DNA of 64,000 nt. Origin: Misgurnus anguillicaudatus (Eukaryota; Chordata; Actinopteri; Cypriniformes; Cobitidae). The stretch covers positions 29,104,501-29,168,500 of the forward strand of contig NC_073358.2 of the NCBI RefSeq assembly GCF_027580225.2, in the 5' to 3' direction. The notes beneath the pieces are model-generated. The model was given only the letters and a program-made list of their open reading frames with translations. It searched no databases and had not been told where the DNA came from. Shown piece after piece: positions 44,912-59,400 of the stretch (position 1 is its first letter; every line of letters begins with the position of its first letter). The translations under genes and the position numbers were made by a program.

Positions 44912-47900
44912 GTAAAACTGATCTTTTATAGCCCAGTGAAGATCTTCGCTGGGGGATGTGGATGGAGGTCTACGCCTTTGCAAATACGAGCAGAGAAACG
45001 ACATTTAGGAGATGACTGTGTTTTGACCAAGGAAGTACTTGGTACTTGCTGTATTGCTCATAAGCTTTCACTTGCAGGGCAGATGATGGTTTTAAAGTGG
45101 ATTATACGGGTTTGAAAGGGGAGGGAGAGATCTGACAGATGGTGCGTATCTGTTGGATGACCCCCCTCTCTGAGAAGCTGGCAAGCTCTTATATAAGTCA
45201 GGGGCGGGCTTGTCAAACCTTGATTTATTTATAGTACACACATCTTTTATTTTCCATATTAGCAGTATGGTATTGAACAGGACAGTTTAAAATAGTTTGA
45301 TTGCATCAAGCAGATAGTTAAAGGTGAAGAGAGGGCCGGTACTTCAGACACTATAGTCTGCTGGGATGCAAGTTCTGCTGTCTGGCTGTCACTGTTGTAT
45401 TGATCTTATAGAATTGAAGACACTATAACACCCATAAAACCCATTTAAGATGGTGCCAGAGAAAGAGGGGGTAGCTCACAGTAAATCATGAGTCACACAT
45501 TTATATAAAGCAGCAAACAGAGGTATAATGACTATGTTTGTCGTCCTTTTGCAATTTGGCTTTACTCTTGAGTGTTATGAGGAAACACAATAGAAATTGA
45601 GGGTTACCAAGATGACAGTTCTGCTCGAGCATCATTGTTCCTCCGTGCAAATCTTAACCACTTAACCACAGAGCACTGCATTGTCATTGCGGCGGACAGT
45701 GTACTTTAAATACCTTTGAACGTAAGCATCTACTTGATGCTGAGAAGGTGAGCTCAAGGGAACAATATTATAGTAATTCTAGAAAAAAGATAGTAATTAT
45801 AGTAGGATAACTCCCAGAGCACTTAGTTTGTCCTCACTATCATTTCCTGACTGCTAAAACGAGTTTCCGCTGACTGGCGGTCAGTTTTGTCATTTACATT
45901 TTGCTGCATACATTGAATATAGCATTGGTCCTCTGTCAGCTATAATTTGATGATTCAGCTCAATTCTATCTCCCACTTTAAGGCTCATCATGCTTCCTTC
46001 CCTAATTTCAGAGGAAGTCGTACCAAGACAATTTTTCTAAGAAACACTGGAAAGATAACCGCTTCTAATTTCACAGACCACAGGCCACGCTCCATACCTC
46101 AGAGTGCATTCCCAAAAGCGGAATGCAGTGCCATTAGGACAGATTTTCTTACGGATTGGTGTGGAGCATGTGTTGAGACTGGCTGTAATTTGATGACTGC
46201 AGTCTGCAATAAGATACTTCCATTAGTGCCACACTTCAGTCCGGTAAAGCACGCAGCGATGTCTGGCAAAGTCACCTTATAGGGGTCACAGTCTGCAATG
46301 TCTTATTTCATCCTATGGATTCTCTCCAGTAAGCTGCTGTTTTTGAACAGGTTTCAAAGTCACATGACCTGACTCAGTAGTTTTCATATGCCAGCTTCCT
46401 GTGGTTATGTTGTTTTGCACGTTTGTGAGGAATATCGTTGGTGCGTGTGGATATGAAACCTTACTCAGGAAGTTGAGAATTTCCTTTTCTGTAACGATGA
46501 GGAACCTCTTTAAAAAATGTATTGCTACTGTTGTGACTAAACAGTGGATTTTAATGAGACTTTCAGAGTCACAAAAGCCTTTTTATTATTCCGTTATTTT
46601 GTTGCTGAAATATTACATTTTTTAAGTAACATGAAGCTGCTGTACATAAACATTCAAATACATAAATAAATCAAGTTTCCAAATCTGTGTGTAAGATCCA
46701 CTAATCTCAACACGTTTTTCTGGCACCTCCTGTCACATTTTAATAAAGAAAATCTGCAAATGTGCACCAACTGGTTCGTCAGTCAAGTCTTTTTCTTTTC
46801 TACCCGGATGTGGTAGTTTTGGTTTAGTAGTTGTAACCTGCATGCTGTGACTCATACTTAAACATAGCATTATGGATACCACCTTGCATTTGTGTACACC
46901 TGCTACGTCAGTTACTTCCTATGTTCGGCAGAATAAAATCGCTCATTTGCCACTCGTTGCAGTTGTGTATGTGTGGGTTGAACAGGGCGAGTTTTGTGAT
47001 CTGGTTTAGAGTGTAGTCGGTCATGCCAGCTCCTCATGCTTTAGACAAACCAACTCTTTGTGCCCTTTGCATCAGAGGGGCAGAATTATTTAAGCCATGT
47101 CTGCTTCCGTTAGCACCACTCACTTTAGAGAGCAGACAGGCCTATGCCACAGATCTCTGTCAGAGAGAGGTACAGCGACAAATGACCTTCATCACGTGGC
47201 CATTGATCATTAGGGTTAAAATGTGTCAAAGAAAGTTTTTCTTGTATGAAAATATTTGTATGTACTTAATCTTGTACATTTTTAAAGGATTAGTCCATTT
47301 TCTTAAAAGAAAAATCCAGATAATTTACTCACCACCATGTCATCCAAAATGTTGGTGTCTTTCTTTGTTTATTTGAGAAGAAATTATGTTTTTTGAGGAA
47401 AACATTGCAGGATTTTTCTCATTTTAATGGACTTTAATAGAGCCCAACATTTAATACTTAACTCAAAACTTAACAGTTTTTTTCAACGGAGTTTCAAAGG
47501 ACTATAAACAATCCCAAACGAGGCATAAGGGTCTTATCTAGCGAAACGATTGTCATTTTTAACAAGAAAAATGGGAAATTGCACTTTTGAGCCACAAATT
47601 GTCGTCTAGGTCCTGTCCTGTGTGACCTAACGTAAATGCGTGGTGACGTAGGGAGATCACGTGTTACATATATAAAACGCACATTTGCGGACCATTTTAA
47701 ACAATAAACTGCCACAAAGACATTAATTAGTATCAGTTGACATACAACAACGTAGAAACGGTCCTTTTTCTCAACACTTGTAAACAACACTGGGGCGGAA
47801 CTTTCACGTTCGTCCTCTGTGACCTCTTGACGTCATGACGTATTGCGTGGGGTCACGCTGGTGCATGACGACCGGATCTAGGCGAGAATTTGTGCTTTAG

Positions 47901-50900
47901 AGGTGGATGTTTTTTGTTTTTCTTGTCAAGAATGACGGTCGTTTTGCTAGATGGGACCCTTGTGCCTCATTTGGGATTGTTTATAGTCCTTTGAAACTCC
48001 GTTGAAAAAAACTGTTAAGTGTTGAGTTAAGTATTAAATGTTAAGCTCTATTAAAGTCCATTAAAATGAGAAAAATCCTGGAATGTTTTCCTCAAAAAAC
48101 ATAATTTCTTCTCGACTGGACAAGGAGGGACATCAACATTTTGGATGACATGGTGGTGAGTAAATTATCTTGATTTTTCTTTTAAGAAAATGGACTAATC
48201 CTTTAATGCTTTTTGCTTTTTTCACAATCTTTATTTATTTATTTATTCAGTGTGCAGTTATTTTTAGAATCATGCAGTGATAAAAATCATATGTAACCGA
48301 GTGTGTAAAAACCCTAGAGTAATTTTACTTACGATTTATGGTTTTCTACATAAAATTATTTTACATAACGTAAATAATATACTGTGAAAATGTAACCTTC
48401 ATTTCTTTAATATTGACTCTCTATGGCCATGTCAAAAATGTGTGGTATTAAAGGGAATTGTATTCAAGCAGGAAACAGGAGAACCATTGACTTCCATAGT
48501 AGGAGAACAAAATACTATGCAAGTCAACGGTGCAAAACGGTTTGGTTACAACATTGCTCAAAATATAATTCTTTGTGTTCAGCATAACAAAGAAATTTAT
48601 ACAGGTTTGCATTTGCAACAATGTGAGGGTGAGTAAATGATGACAGAGAAGGGGTGTAACAATACACTAAGCTAACGGTTCGGTCTGTATCTCGATGCTG
48701 GGTTCACGATACGATGCACATCACAGTATTTTGAGCAAATTAAAAAATGTAATTCATAATATTAACAATTTCAGTTACTTTTTATACAACTTAATAAAGA
48801 ATTGTAACATTTTAAGGCTTAACTCAACATTCATTTGTACCGTGAAATATCGTACTGTGAGCTATCGTTACATCCCTATGACAGAGTATGACTGTGACAT
48901 CACAGTCGAGATGTACGCCTCAACATTAAATTACACATTAAATCGTTCACCTGCGCAGTCAGATCTTAATGATTAATTGTAAACAAACTTGGCTTGCTGT
49001 CCTCGAAGGGAGCTCTGCAGCTGAGCTCTGAACCTTCAGAGAGAGCGAACCTGAGACCAGGGCTCGAGCCCCAAGTTCAACCCCCCCCTTGCAAACAGAA
49101 CTGCACAGAGGGAAAAAAAGAGCAGTGAAGGTGGAGATGGGGAGGAGGAGGGATGCTGGAAAAATTGCAGCTGGACCGGGGGGCCTGAAGGCTGCCTTAT
49201 ATAAGCCCATAATGATGATTGACAGGCCTGAATGTTTAGGCTCCTCTCAAACCTATGTTTAGAACTACAATTAAATTATTTACAAAGCCGTTAAAATGCT
49301 AAAAACAAAGTTGTGACTGCTGAGTTACCGCTACATGCTAATTAATGCTATATGCTAGCGTTTAAGCTGAAGATCTACTATTGACTTTACAGTTACGTTT
49401 TGAAGGTCCATACTGAAAAAACACAAACTTACCACTCAGAAACATCTATTAACAATCTCCAAACAATTAGTTGTTCCTCAAAATCTGCATTTTCGTTGTA
49501 TGACAAGATGTACAGCTAACAAGCCAAAGAACCCAGAAATACGTTTTTATAAGCTGTCAAGTCTTAAAACCCAGCCTTTAAGGAGAAAAAAGTGGATCGC
49601 CGACTGTGTTTCCCGCTAGTGGGGGCAGTTCTACTAATAGTAGTACTATGAAAAGTTGCCTGTTTTCCACTTTTGTGTCTTTAAACGCTCGTTTTTTTGG
49701 ACTCGACAGCTTATAAAAAAAAATCTGTTTTTTTTTTTGGCTTGTTAGCTGTACACCCTGTCACACAGCAGCTTTTAGGCATTGTTATGTTTTTTGTTAT
49801 AAGCCAAAAATGACAACGAGGCGGCCTCTCCCAATAAAAAAGTCAATGGAGACGGATGGATTGTTTCCCCCCCCAGTGGTCGTGGTTTTCAGGTTATGAC
49901 ACGTTGCGCTCTGTCTCTATACCGGTAGTTGTACAGTGTTTTGGATAAACATTGTGTGTTTAATGACGCAGGGGCCTGGTCTGGCACTGAATTTGTATAG
50001 ATTCTGAGACATAAATCCATCCTCACCGATCTCCAAATATTTGATATCACTCCGTATTTGTCTGAGGTTCAGTAATTAATGGTTGCATTTAAAGCTTGTT
50101 TGTGCTTGAATTTCCTGGATATGGTTCTGCAAACCATGAGTCTATAGAGGGTTTTACGGGGTTCAGTTTTGTCTTGGATCAGTTACTGGTTTCCTTGTTG
50201 TGAAGACTAACATCTGATTGTTCTTTTTTTGTTTTTGGTGTTGTTTCAGAATACTCACTAGCTGTGCAGAAGTTCTCTTTGACCCTTCAGTCATTCCAGT
50301 TTGATTTCATCGGTGACACTCTGACAGATGATGAGATGAACATTGCTGAGTCTGAATCTCATTGATCTAAACGTCATCAGGTATTAACCTGATCGGAGTT
50401 TTGCACGTTTGACAGTTTAAGACACGATTGCTGCTTTATTGCCGTCTTTATTTCACTGTGTGTGCAGGCATACATGCGTTGGTGTTTGAATGTGCTCGAG
50501 TGTTTGAAACTTTGTCTTTTGGCAGGAGCTTTGCATACTTGTCCATGCATTTGCATTTTCTTGGCTTGTATTTGTGGTTCATGTGACCATTTTTTATCTT
50601 CACAGCTGAATCTTTTCGTGAGTTTGCCGGTTTGCTGCAGGACGTGGAAGAAGGACGAATGATGCTGGTTGGTGAAATCCAGTTCTTCCTTATCAAAAAA
50701 CAACCGTCAATCGTAATCTAATATGCAGATAACTCTTAATTTTCTCAAATATATCAACCATTAACAGTCCGCAAGATTAAACTCCCCAGGCTGTGGACAA
50801 GTAAAACATGTTTTAGTTCACTTAATTAAGACGTTTATGTCGTAAAACCCAGTTATGGGATTTATTAGCTCACAAATTTGAGTGTAAGCTTATAATATAG

Positions 50901-53391
50901 TTTTTTTTTAAAGCACAGACCTGATAAACACCCTTAAAGGCGGAGTCCATGATGTTTGAAAGCCAATGTTGATATTTGAAATCACCTAAACAAACACGCC
51001 CCTACCCCAATAGAATCTGGACCTTCTGTTGATAGACCCGCCCCACACATACGCAACCCGGCATTTGATTTGATTTGATTGGCTCTTAGTGTGTTTTGGT
51101 AGTCGGCCCGTCTCCTTTCCAAACCGTTTTTCAAACATCGTGGACTCCGCCTTTAAATTCCCTTGAAATTGTTTCTAGGTAGTATCATTTAATGTACAAA
51201 GCATTCCTGTACAACTGGAAACTCCACATTCAGAAAATAATTCATTCTTTTTTCCTTTAGATTGCAAATTATGTTAAAGTAATGATATTTTGAAATGAAT
51301 AGTCATGCACACTCAAATGGTTCTCTTGTATATTGTTTTATATAGGACTCTGTAGTACATAATGTCTTTTTTTACAGTACATTATTCATGTACGTATGTT
51401 CCTGTAGCTTAGAGGTGACCAACCCTGTTCTTGGAGATCTACCCTCCTGCATATTTTAGTTTCAACCCAGCTTCAACACACCTGACTCTAATTTGTAGGT
51501 AGCACTGAAATGCTTGTTTGCCAGGTTCAGGTGTGTTTGATTTGGGGTTGGAGCTGAACTCTGCAGGACAGTAGATCTCCAGGAACAGGGTTGGTCACCA
51601 CTCCTGTAGCTCAACTGGCAAAGCATTGAGTTTAGCAGCGCGAAGGCCACAAGTTCGATTCCCACGGAACACACATACTGTGTAATAGATTGAATGAAAG
51701 TCGCTTTGGATAAATGTGTGTGCCAAATGCATAGATGTAAATGTATTTACTACTTACCAGTCCTGAACCTAAATCTAACCCATGAGGTGCATATAGTTAG
51801 TTGTCAGTATTTTTTATTGGGTAAGCACACAGTAAGTGCATGTCCCATACAAGTACCACCTACCCATAATGGTTTATTCACCTAATCCCATGTAGTTTTG
51901 TGTGTTATGCTGTATGTGTTATATTGTATGTGTTTATCTTTGTAAGATGCCAAAGACACATTTTAGACTATCATCATCTCTGTCTATCTATATTTTAATC
52001 AAGTGAAGTGCATGACCAGAATAAAACAAATACCTGCTATGTTATCACCTGAGAGGTCAGTGCAAAATGGGTAAAGTTCTGTTTCATAATGCAATTTGCT
52101 TTAAAGGGATACTCCACTTTTTTTGAAAATATGCCCATTTTCTCAGCATATAGGACAATCCATTGAATGTGATTAGACCATTAGCATCGCACTTAAAAAA
52201 TAACCAAAGAGTTTGAATATTTTTCCTATCTAAAACTTGACTCTTCTGTAGTTACATCGTGTACTAAGACAGACAGAAAATTAAAAGTTGTGATTTTCTA
52301 GGCAGATATGGCTAGAACTATACTCTCATTCTGGCGTATAATAATCAAGGACTTTGCTGCTGTTACATGGCTGCAGGAGGCGCAATAATTTAAAAGAAAG
52401 TAACTTTCAATGACGGGACTATTTTCGGGCAGTGTGTAATAATATCACTACGCCTATTGCAGCCATGTTACAGCAGCAAAATCCTTGATTATTACGCCAG
52501 AATAAGAGTATAGTTCCTTACCATATCTGCCTAGAAAATTGCAACTTTTTATTTTCTGTCAGTCTTGGTACATGTGAAGTTTTAAATAGGATCCAAACTC
52601 TTTGGTTATTTTATTAGGCGCTATGCTAATGATCCAATCAGATTCAATGGACCGTGCCAAGCCATGCCAAAAGTGGCACCGCCAGACCCGGAGATCGGCC
52701 GAATAAACTCCAAAACGACAAAAATCAAACGTTCACTCTAGGGGAGCTGGAAATGAGCATATCTTCAAAAAAAGTGGAGTGTCTTTTTAAACCAATCTTT
52801 ATTTCAGACTTTACCTTCACAATCCATGCATTTACCCGTTAAAGTGTCTGACTCGGTCTTGTATTCTGGCCCCTTCTGTTATGTCACCCAGCAGGATGCC
52901 AAACGGCCGTATGCTTCATCGTGACAGCTCATGACCTCTTACCCCCATGTGTTGAATAAAAGCAGGGGCAAGATTTTCTATTGCAGAGATACACTATGAT
53001 ACACATATCTCAATTTGTGTCTCACTTTTCTGTTTCACTTGCAGGTCCAGAATGCATGTGACTTGCTTATCAAACCTCTGGAAAAGTTTAGGAAAGATCA
53101 GATTGGAGTCACAAAAGTAGGTTACACACACACATGTCAGCATAAGTGATTTACAAGGGGCAATTCCATAGATGCAATGCATTTTATGCTGTACAAACTG
53201 TATATTTTATTCCCCTAACCTACCCCAGTCCCTAACCCCAATGTCACAAAAACCTGTTAGCAGGTCTTTAATCTATGAAAAACTACCATTCAGGTTGTTT
53301 TTTAAGCCATTCAGTTTCGTCGTAAACAATGTTTATAGCATAGTAAACATGTCATTATACACTATTCATGTCCCCATGAACCACATATGCC

Positions 53392-53459
<68 letters not shown>

Positions 53460-56400
53460 ATAAAGTGAGTTATAACATTATGACCAGTTGATGTTTTAGT
53501 ATGTGTAAAGTACACACACATCACATGAGTACATCTGGAAGCCACAAGATAAAAACGTCTCCCTTATGTTTCAAAACATTATTGACCTGATCACAATTTT
53601 TAATAAAATTCCTTTTTCATAGAGCAATAGCATAGAGCTATAAGTTTTATGTGGATAACAGATGTGGCCCAGATATTTTGATATTGGAAAAAAGTGAAAT
53701 GTTTTAAAATCATAAATTATCTCTGGATTTGGATTGCTGACTCGGTTGCCTGAGTAAATGTGAGCAGTGTCTGAGATGTTGTTAAGATCGCATATAAAAC
53801 TCTAGAGGAGATATGTAACTTAACTACAGTTTTTTTTGTCTTACATAACCTATTTGCAATCTAGAAACAGTTGAGAAGTAAAGATATATACGAGATCTGC
53901 TTTTTGGGGGCATGTGTGAAAACTCTCATTTCCTTAACTACTTCCTGTCTGACTAAGAGCAAAGTTTACAACACACCATAGTACCTGCTGTAAAGAAAAA
54001 AATCTTGCTTATGGCATTGTTAATTGTCTCTAGACATGCCAGGAAATTAGCTTTTTAATATTTGTTTGTAGTTCATTTCTATCTAAAACAAGCCTATGAG
54101 TATGCACTTACTGTATACGTGAGCTATGCATATGACAGCACAAATACAAATGAAAAAAGAACCAAATGTTGTTTTAAATAACACTTCACTAAACATAAAG
54201 AATTGCGATAATATCATGTTATGACCCAGATATCATTATAACACTGTATCGCATTTGCCAGGTTTCTGTAGGATTTTCACACAACCACAAATACATGCAC
54301 ACTGAAATAATAGTGTGATAAAAGCGAGCAATAATAGTTTTATTTGTGGTGTGGAATGTGCATTTATTTAAGATTTTAATTTGACATTATTGGAGCATCC
54401 ATAGAAAAACTTTGAATAATTTGACAGAGAATAAGGAAGAAGTACAAGGTTATCATGGTTATTGAAGGAAATAATGACACATGGAAAGTTTCAAAATTCC
54501 AAATACTTTTATTTTGTTGGAGTCTCTCCACTTCAACATGCTTCAGTTAACATTACTGGCCTTTCAGTTCCATTTCAGCAGCTTTGTGGCCAAAGATTGT
54601 TGGTTGTAAGGAATCAGTTACACTTCTGAAAACATTTATATGGCCTGTTTTTATTAAGAATTGTTTTAGCCAACAAGAAAGTTTTTAGGTTCACCTCAAC
54701 CCTATTCTGATTGCTGACGGCTCTTTTAAATCAGTGAATGTTGTATGTGTGTGTGTTTCAGGACAAAAGGAAGAAGTTTGAGAAGGAGAGTGAGAAGTAT
54801 TACTCTCAGCTGGACAAACATGTGAATATATCCTCCAAAAAAAAAGAGACGCAGCTACATGAGGCAGAGATAAAGCCAAACAGATTATCAAGAGCACTGT
54901 AATTCATTACAGAAACAGTCTGTTTGGTCACTCTTGACTGAAATGATTTCCTTTAAAACTATTAAGATTGAATTTTAATCTAACAGCTTATAGTTCGATA
55001 CTAAAGTGCCCATTTTATGACTGCTTTTCCACAAGTTAAATAGGTGTATGAGTTCCATAAAACATGTTTCAAAAGTTGTTTGCTCGAAATGAGGAAAAGA
55101 TTGTTACCCATCTCTAGTAGCCTCTGTTTCAGTGCATTTCAGATTGTGCCGTTTTGAGGTGGTCATTACATATTTATGAGCTGCTGCTCCTTTGGTCACG
55201 CCCTACCTGTGCATTCAGACCGCCACCGGCGAGAGCGTCAATAAAAGCTCTGGCTGCCCTGACAACGACGCTAAAGAAAAGTTGTAGTGGACGCTCTGAC
55301 ACTCGAATGCATTCTCTGAACTCCTCTCAGGCGGAGGTTTCCGCCTTCCGATTGGTTGCCGGTGAACATTTCCGCCTTCCGATTGGTTGCCGCCGAACCG
55401 CGTCATATCTCATTACCATAAAGTTGAGCTGATTACAACTCTCCTCGACGCTCACGCTGTACATGACGCGCCGCGCCGCTGCTCGCCGGAGCTCGCTGCC
55501 GGCTCTCATTGAAAACGAATTACTTCCGGCCACTTTGACGCTCTCGCCGGTGGCGGTCTGAATGCACAGTACTACTAACGTCATGTGCGCATGCGCATGG
55601 TATTGCGAGCAGTACAGACCGTATTATTTTTTTTTATATAGTATATTATTATTAACGGTTTATGTATTGCAAACAGACAAATCAAGCAAAAAAGTATCAC
55701 TAATAAGTACATTCCAGGAGAAGAAACTCATGACACACAATGATTCCAGAGTCAATTGTAATGTAGCAGTATCAACAATACACTTGTTTTGCTCGGACAA
55801 CGATAACCTATTCCTGTTATAAAACATTTTCAAACACATTATTCTCGCAAATTACAGAAATTAAGAGCCGACGGGGGATGTATACTGCTTCTGGACAGCA
55901 TGCTAATTGCTAGAAGCTAGCGGGAGGTCCGCCGTATTCTTGGGAAAGTGATAGACTTGGGGGTACGTTAGGCTCAGCGGAAAAGCCGGGTCGGTAAGGC
56001 CCGGTTAGTTTGGTAAAACACTTTTAGTTTGGCAAAACACTATTACTTAGTAAGTTCATGTAGAATTGTAAAATAATTAGTTAACTTTTTCTTTTAACTT
56101 TCGAAAAGTATGGTAGCTGGTCAGTGGCTTTGCAGGAGAAACCATGCTGCAAACTAACTAGCATATCGTTAGCCACCTCGTCGTTCTCAATGGCAAATGA
56201 CTGCTAAAACAAACACAAAAGTTCACCCCCTCGACGTGCACCAATTCGTGGGCGGGATGACGTCAGTTTTTTAACTCTGCTAACAATCTATAATCTATAT
56301 AGCCTACTGTCTACAAACATTAGAAATATTAACATTACTATACATCATTTAAAAGGTATAACTTACGGGTTTAGCATCAGTGTATGGTCTCTGTTTTGAG

Positions 56401-59400
56401 ATACAGATGCTCTAGCATTATAAAAGTAGTATTTTGTGACAGAAGTCCAGATGACAACATGCAGAGTATAAATGTGACTTCTTACCTTTGGGTTTATATA
56501 ACGATCGCAAATCGAATCCAGTCTGTTTCAGATGTGTGAATAATCCATGAAAGTCCCATAAAATACATCCAATGACCATTTTTGTCCACAAATGCGTATA
56601 ATCCGTGAAATATAGATATATAGTCTGTTGTTTACATCAGATTTCGCATGAACGTCTTGTAGTAGCATACAATATACAATCTGAGGACTATTTACTCCGT
56701 AACTGTATATGAGATTACACTTTAGGTTCCAGTAAACACATAAACATGCGTTAAAACTTTGTTTTTAAAAGTATAATACATAATATCCAAATAGCGCTGT
56801 TATTTCCGTGAGACATGATAACAGTATGGAGGATATTAGCGAAGTGACTGCCCTCTAGCTACCTGGTGGGTGGAGACCTGCGAGTGGGGTGGTGGGCGGG
56901 AAAATTCAAACGGAATGTGACGGCAAAGCTAGTTACGTCACAACGGAGCTGATTTTGAAACCGTGCAATCTGAGACTCAAGGCGGATGACATTCAGAAAC
57001 CTGTATCTCACTCAAAACAGCATGGATGGATTTTTTTCCAAGCTTGTATGCGTGTGGAAGCACCAGAGACAAAAAATAAAACCTCAAAATCCAGAAAAAA
57101 GTGAGTTTTTTATAATATGGGCACTTTAATTTGTAGGATTGGGAAGAAAAAATTTCCCAGCCAGCAAACATAGGAACTCATTTAAAGGTGTGATGTGGGT
57201 TTTTTTAGCGGCAAACGCGAGTGTCACGGCACTCCACTGACATACATAAAAGTATTTAGAGTGAATATGAATGTAAGAATGCAAAAATGTAGACGTTTAA
57301 TAAAATTTTATTTGTTGTTTTTAGTTGTTGTTTTTTTGTTTTATTTTTTGCTCACTACATTTTGCTACAATTTCTACACTTCCATATTATTTTAGTATTA
57401 GATAATAACCCTTACATTTTTTTTAAATTGTATAAAAGTAGGTGTAGGTGTCCAAACCTTTGACTGGTGTTGTAAATACAAAACACGTCTCAATATTAAG
57501 CGTTTTTGTGTGAATATACAATTCTGTGCAAAAGTCTTAGGCCACCATGCTACCATTAGATTTGTTGTTTTTGCAATTGTATAGTAATCATGATGGTGTC
57601 CTTATGTATGTTCGTTCGTTTGTGTGTGTACAGGCAGATGAACAGCTAGATAAGGAGCGTCAGGCATTTTATGAGTCATCTGTTGAATATGTCTACCAGA
57701 TCCAACAGGTTGAAGACAGGAAGAAGTTTGATGTTGTGGAGCCTGTACGTATGAACTTCCTTTTCCCTAAGCCTGCACAGTTTTGTTTCAGTATACTATA
57801 ATATGTGTGTTGAAGTAACAGATGGTTTATTGTGTAAACAAGGAGGGACGTACAGGTGCACGGATGAAAACACGAAAGTAGCAAACATACATATACAAAC
57901 GTTGACAGAAATAATGCACAAGTTTTGATTAAAGAGGGGTGTGTCCATCTGTGATTGACAGGTATTAGCGTTTCTGCAGAGCATCCTTACTCTGAACAAT
58001 CTGACAGTGGAGATGACACAGGACTTTCTACCTTATAAACAGGAGCTCCAGCTCAGCCTACAGAACGTGAGAACTTAACCAATCAATATTCACCCATCAA
58101 TTCTGCATTAACCTGACCCTGTCAAGGTTTTGCTCTTTTGCTTTGTTAAATTAAATTACGTCACACACCATTACAGTTCGATTCAATATCAGAAAATGGA
58201 CAACATTCTGTTACTATAAATCGATAGCAATTAATTCTGCCATAATGATTTTATGTAACAAAGGTTTATTGTAATGGCTCCTACTTATTTCTTTCTTTTT
58301 AAAGTTACTTCCCATTTAGCAATTATTAGGAAGGACAATGTAGTACAGACAAAAGTGACGAAAGGACAAATGGAAATTAGATTAGAAAAGTGCTTTAAGC
58401 CAGGATTTAAAATTGGGTTTGCATGCATTGTGTGGGAGCACTGCCCACAAATTTTATGACCCCAGCATGGTTCCCCTTGTATTTGTACTTATTGATTGAT
58501 TGATTGATTGGTTTTGTTGTTGTAGACTCGTAACCACTTTGAAAGCACCAGAGAGGAAATGGAAGAGCTTATGAAGAAGATGAAACAATCATCGCAGATG
58601 TGTATTAGACATGGCCAGCAGTCGACTATAGAAGGATACCTCTATGTTCAAGAGAAATGTGAGTGCTTTCTCACTTCTCCAACCCAGTGCTTGTTGATTA
58701 CAAAAGACATCATTTTGAGTTAAAGGGCCCATATTATGCAAAATCCATCTTTGGACATCGTCAAATCGAATCCAGTCGGTTTCAGATGTGTGAATAATCC
58801 ATGAAAGTCCCATAAAATACATCCAATGAACATTTTTGTCCACAAATGCGTATAATCCGTGAAATAGATATATAGTCTGTTGTTTACATCAGATTTCGCA
58901 TGAACGTCTTGTAGTAGCATATAATATACAATCTGAATACTGTGAGTGGGGTGGTGGGTGGGAAAATTAAAATGGAATGTGACAACAAGGCTAGTTACGT
59001 CACAACGGAGCTGATTTTGAAACCGTGCAATCTGAGACTCAAGGCGGATGACATTCAGAAACCTGTATCTCACTCAAAACAGCATGGATGGATTATTTTC
59101 CAAGTTTGTATGCGTGTGGGAGCATCAGAGACACAAATGAACACCCCAAAACCCAGAAAAAATGAGTTTTTCATAATATGGGCACTTTAATCCTCATTAT
59201 ATCAAAGCAATGTCATTGGACATGCTGTTTTGATTCTTTTGTTAATGTGACGTCACACAAACAAAGCTCCACCCATGGCCACTGACTGACTGGTTAACTT
59301 TACCCGAAAGCTTTTCTTAATGTGTTTGTTAGCACATTTTAGCTAAAGATACTATTGTCCCAGATTGTATTCGCAGGAAACCGTTCTACTTTTAACCAAA

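Noticed and set aside
50350..50356. GT at 50350 as the normal exon 2 donor of ophn1
   Set aside because: It would leave phase 2 and give a stop at the second codon of exon 3; the sequence (TGA|GTCTGA) is also a poor donor.
50381..50386. Strong donor CAG|GTATTA after ophn1 exon 2
   Set aside because: Good motif, but reading to it crosses TGA at 50363-50365 and it leaves the wrong phase for exon 3.
51605..51665. True tRNA gene
   Set aside because: A and B boxes are present, but the sequence does not fold as a full tRNA and continues into a SINE tail.
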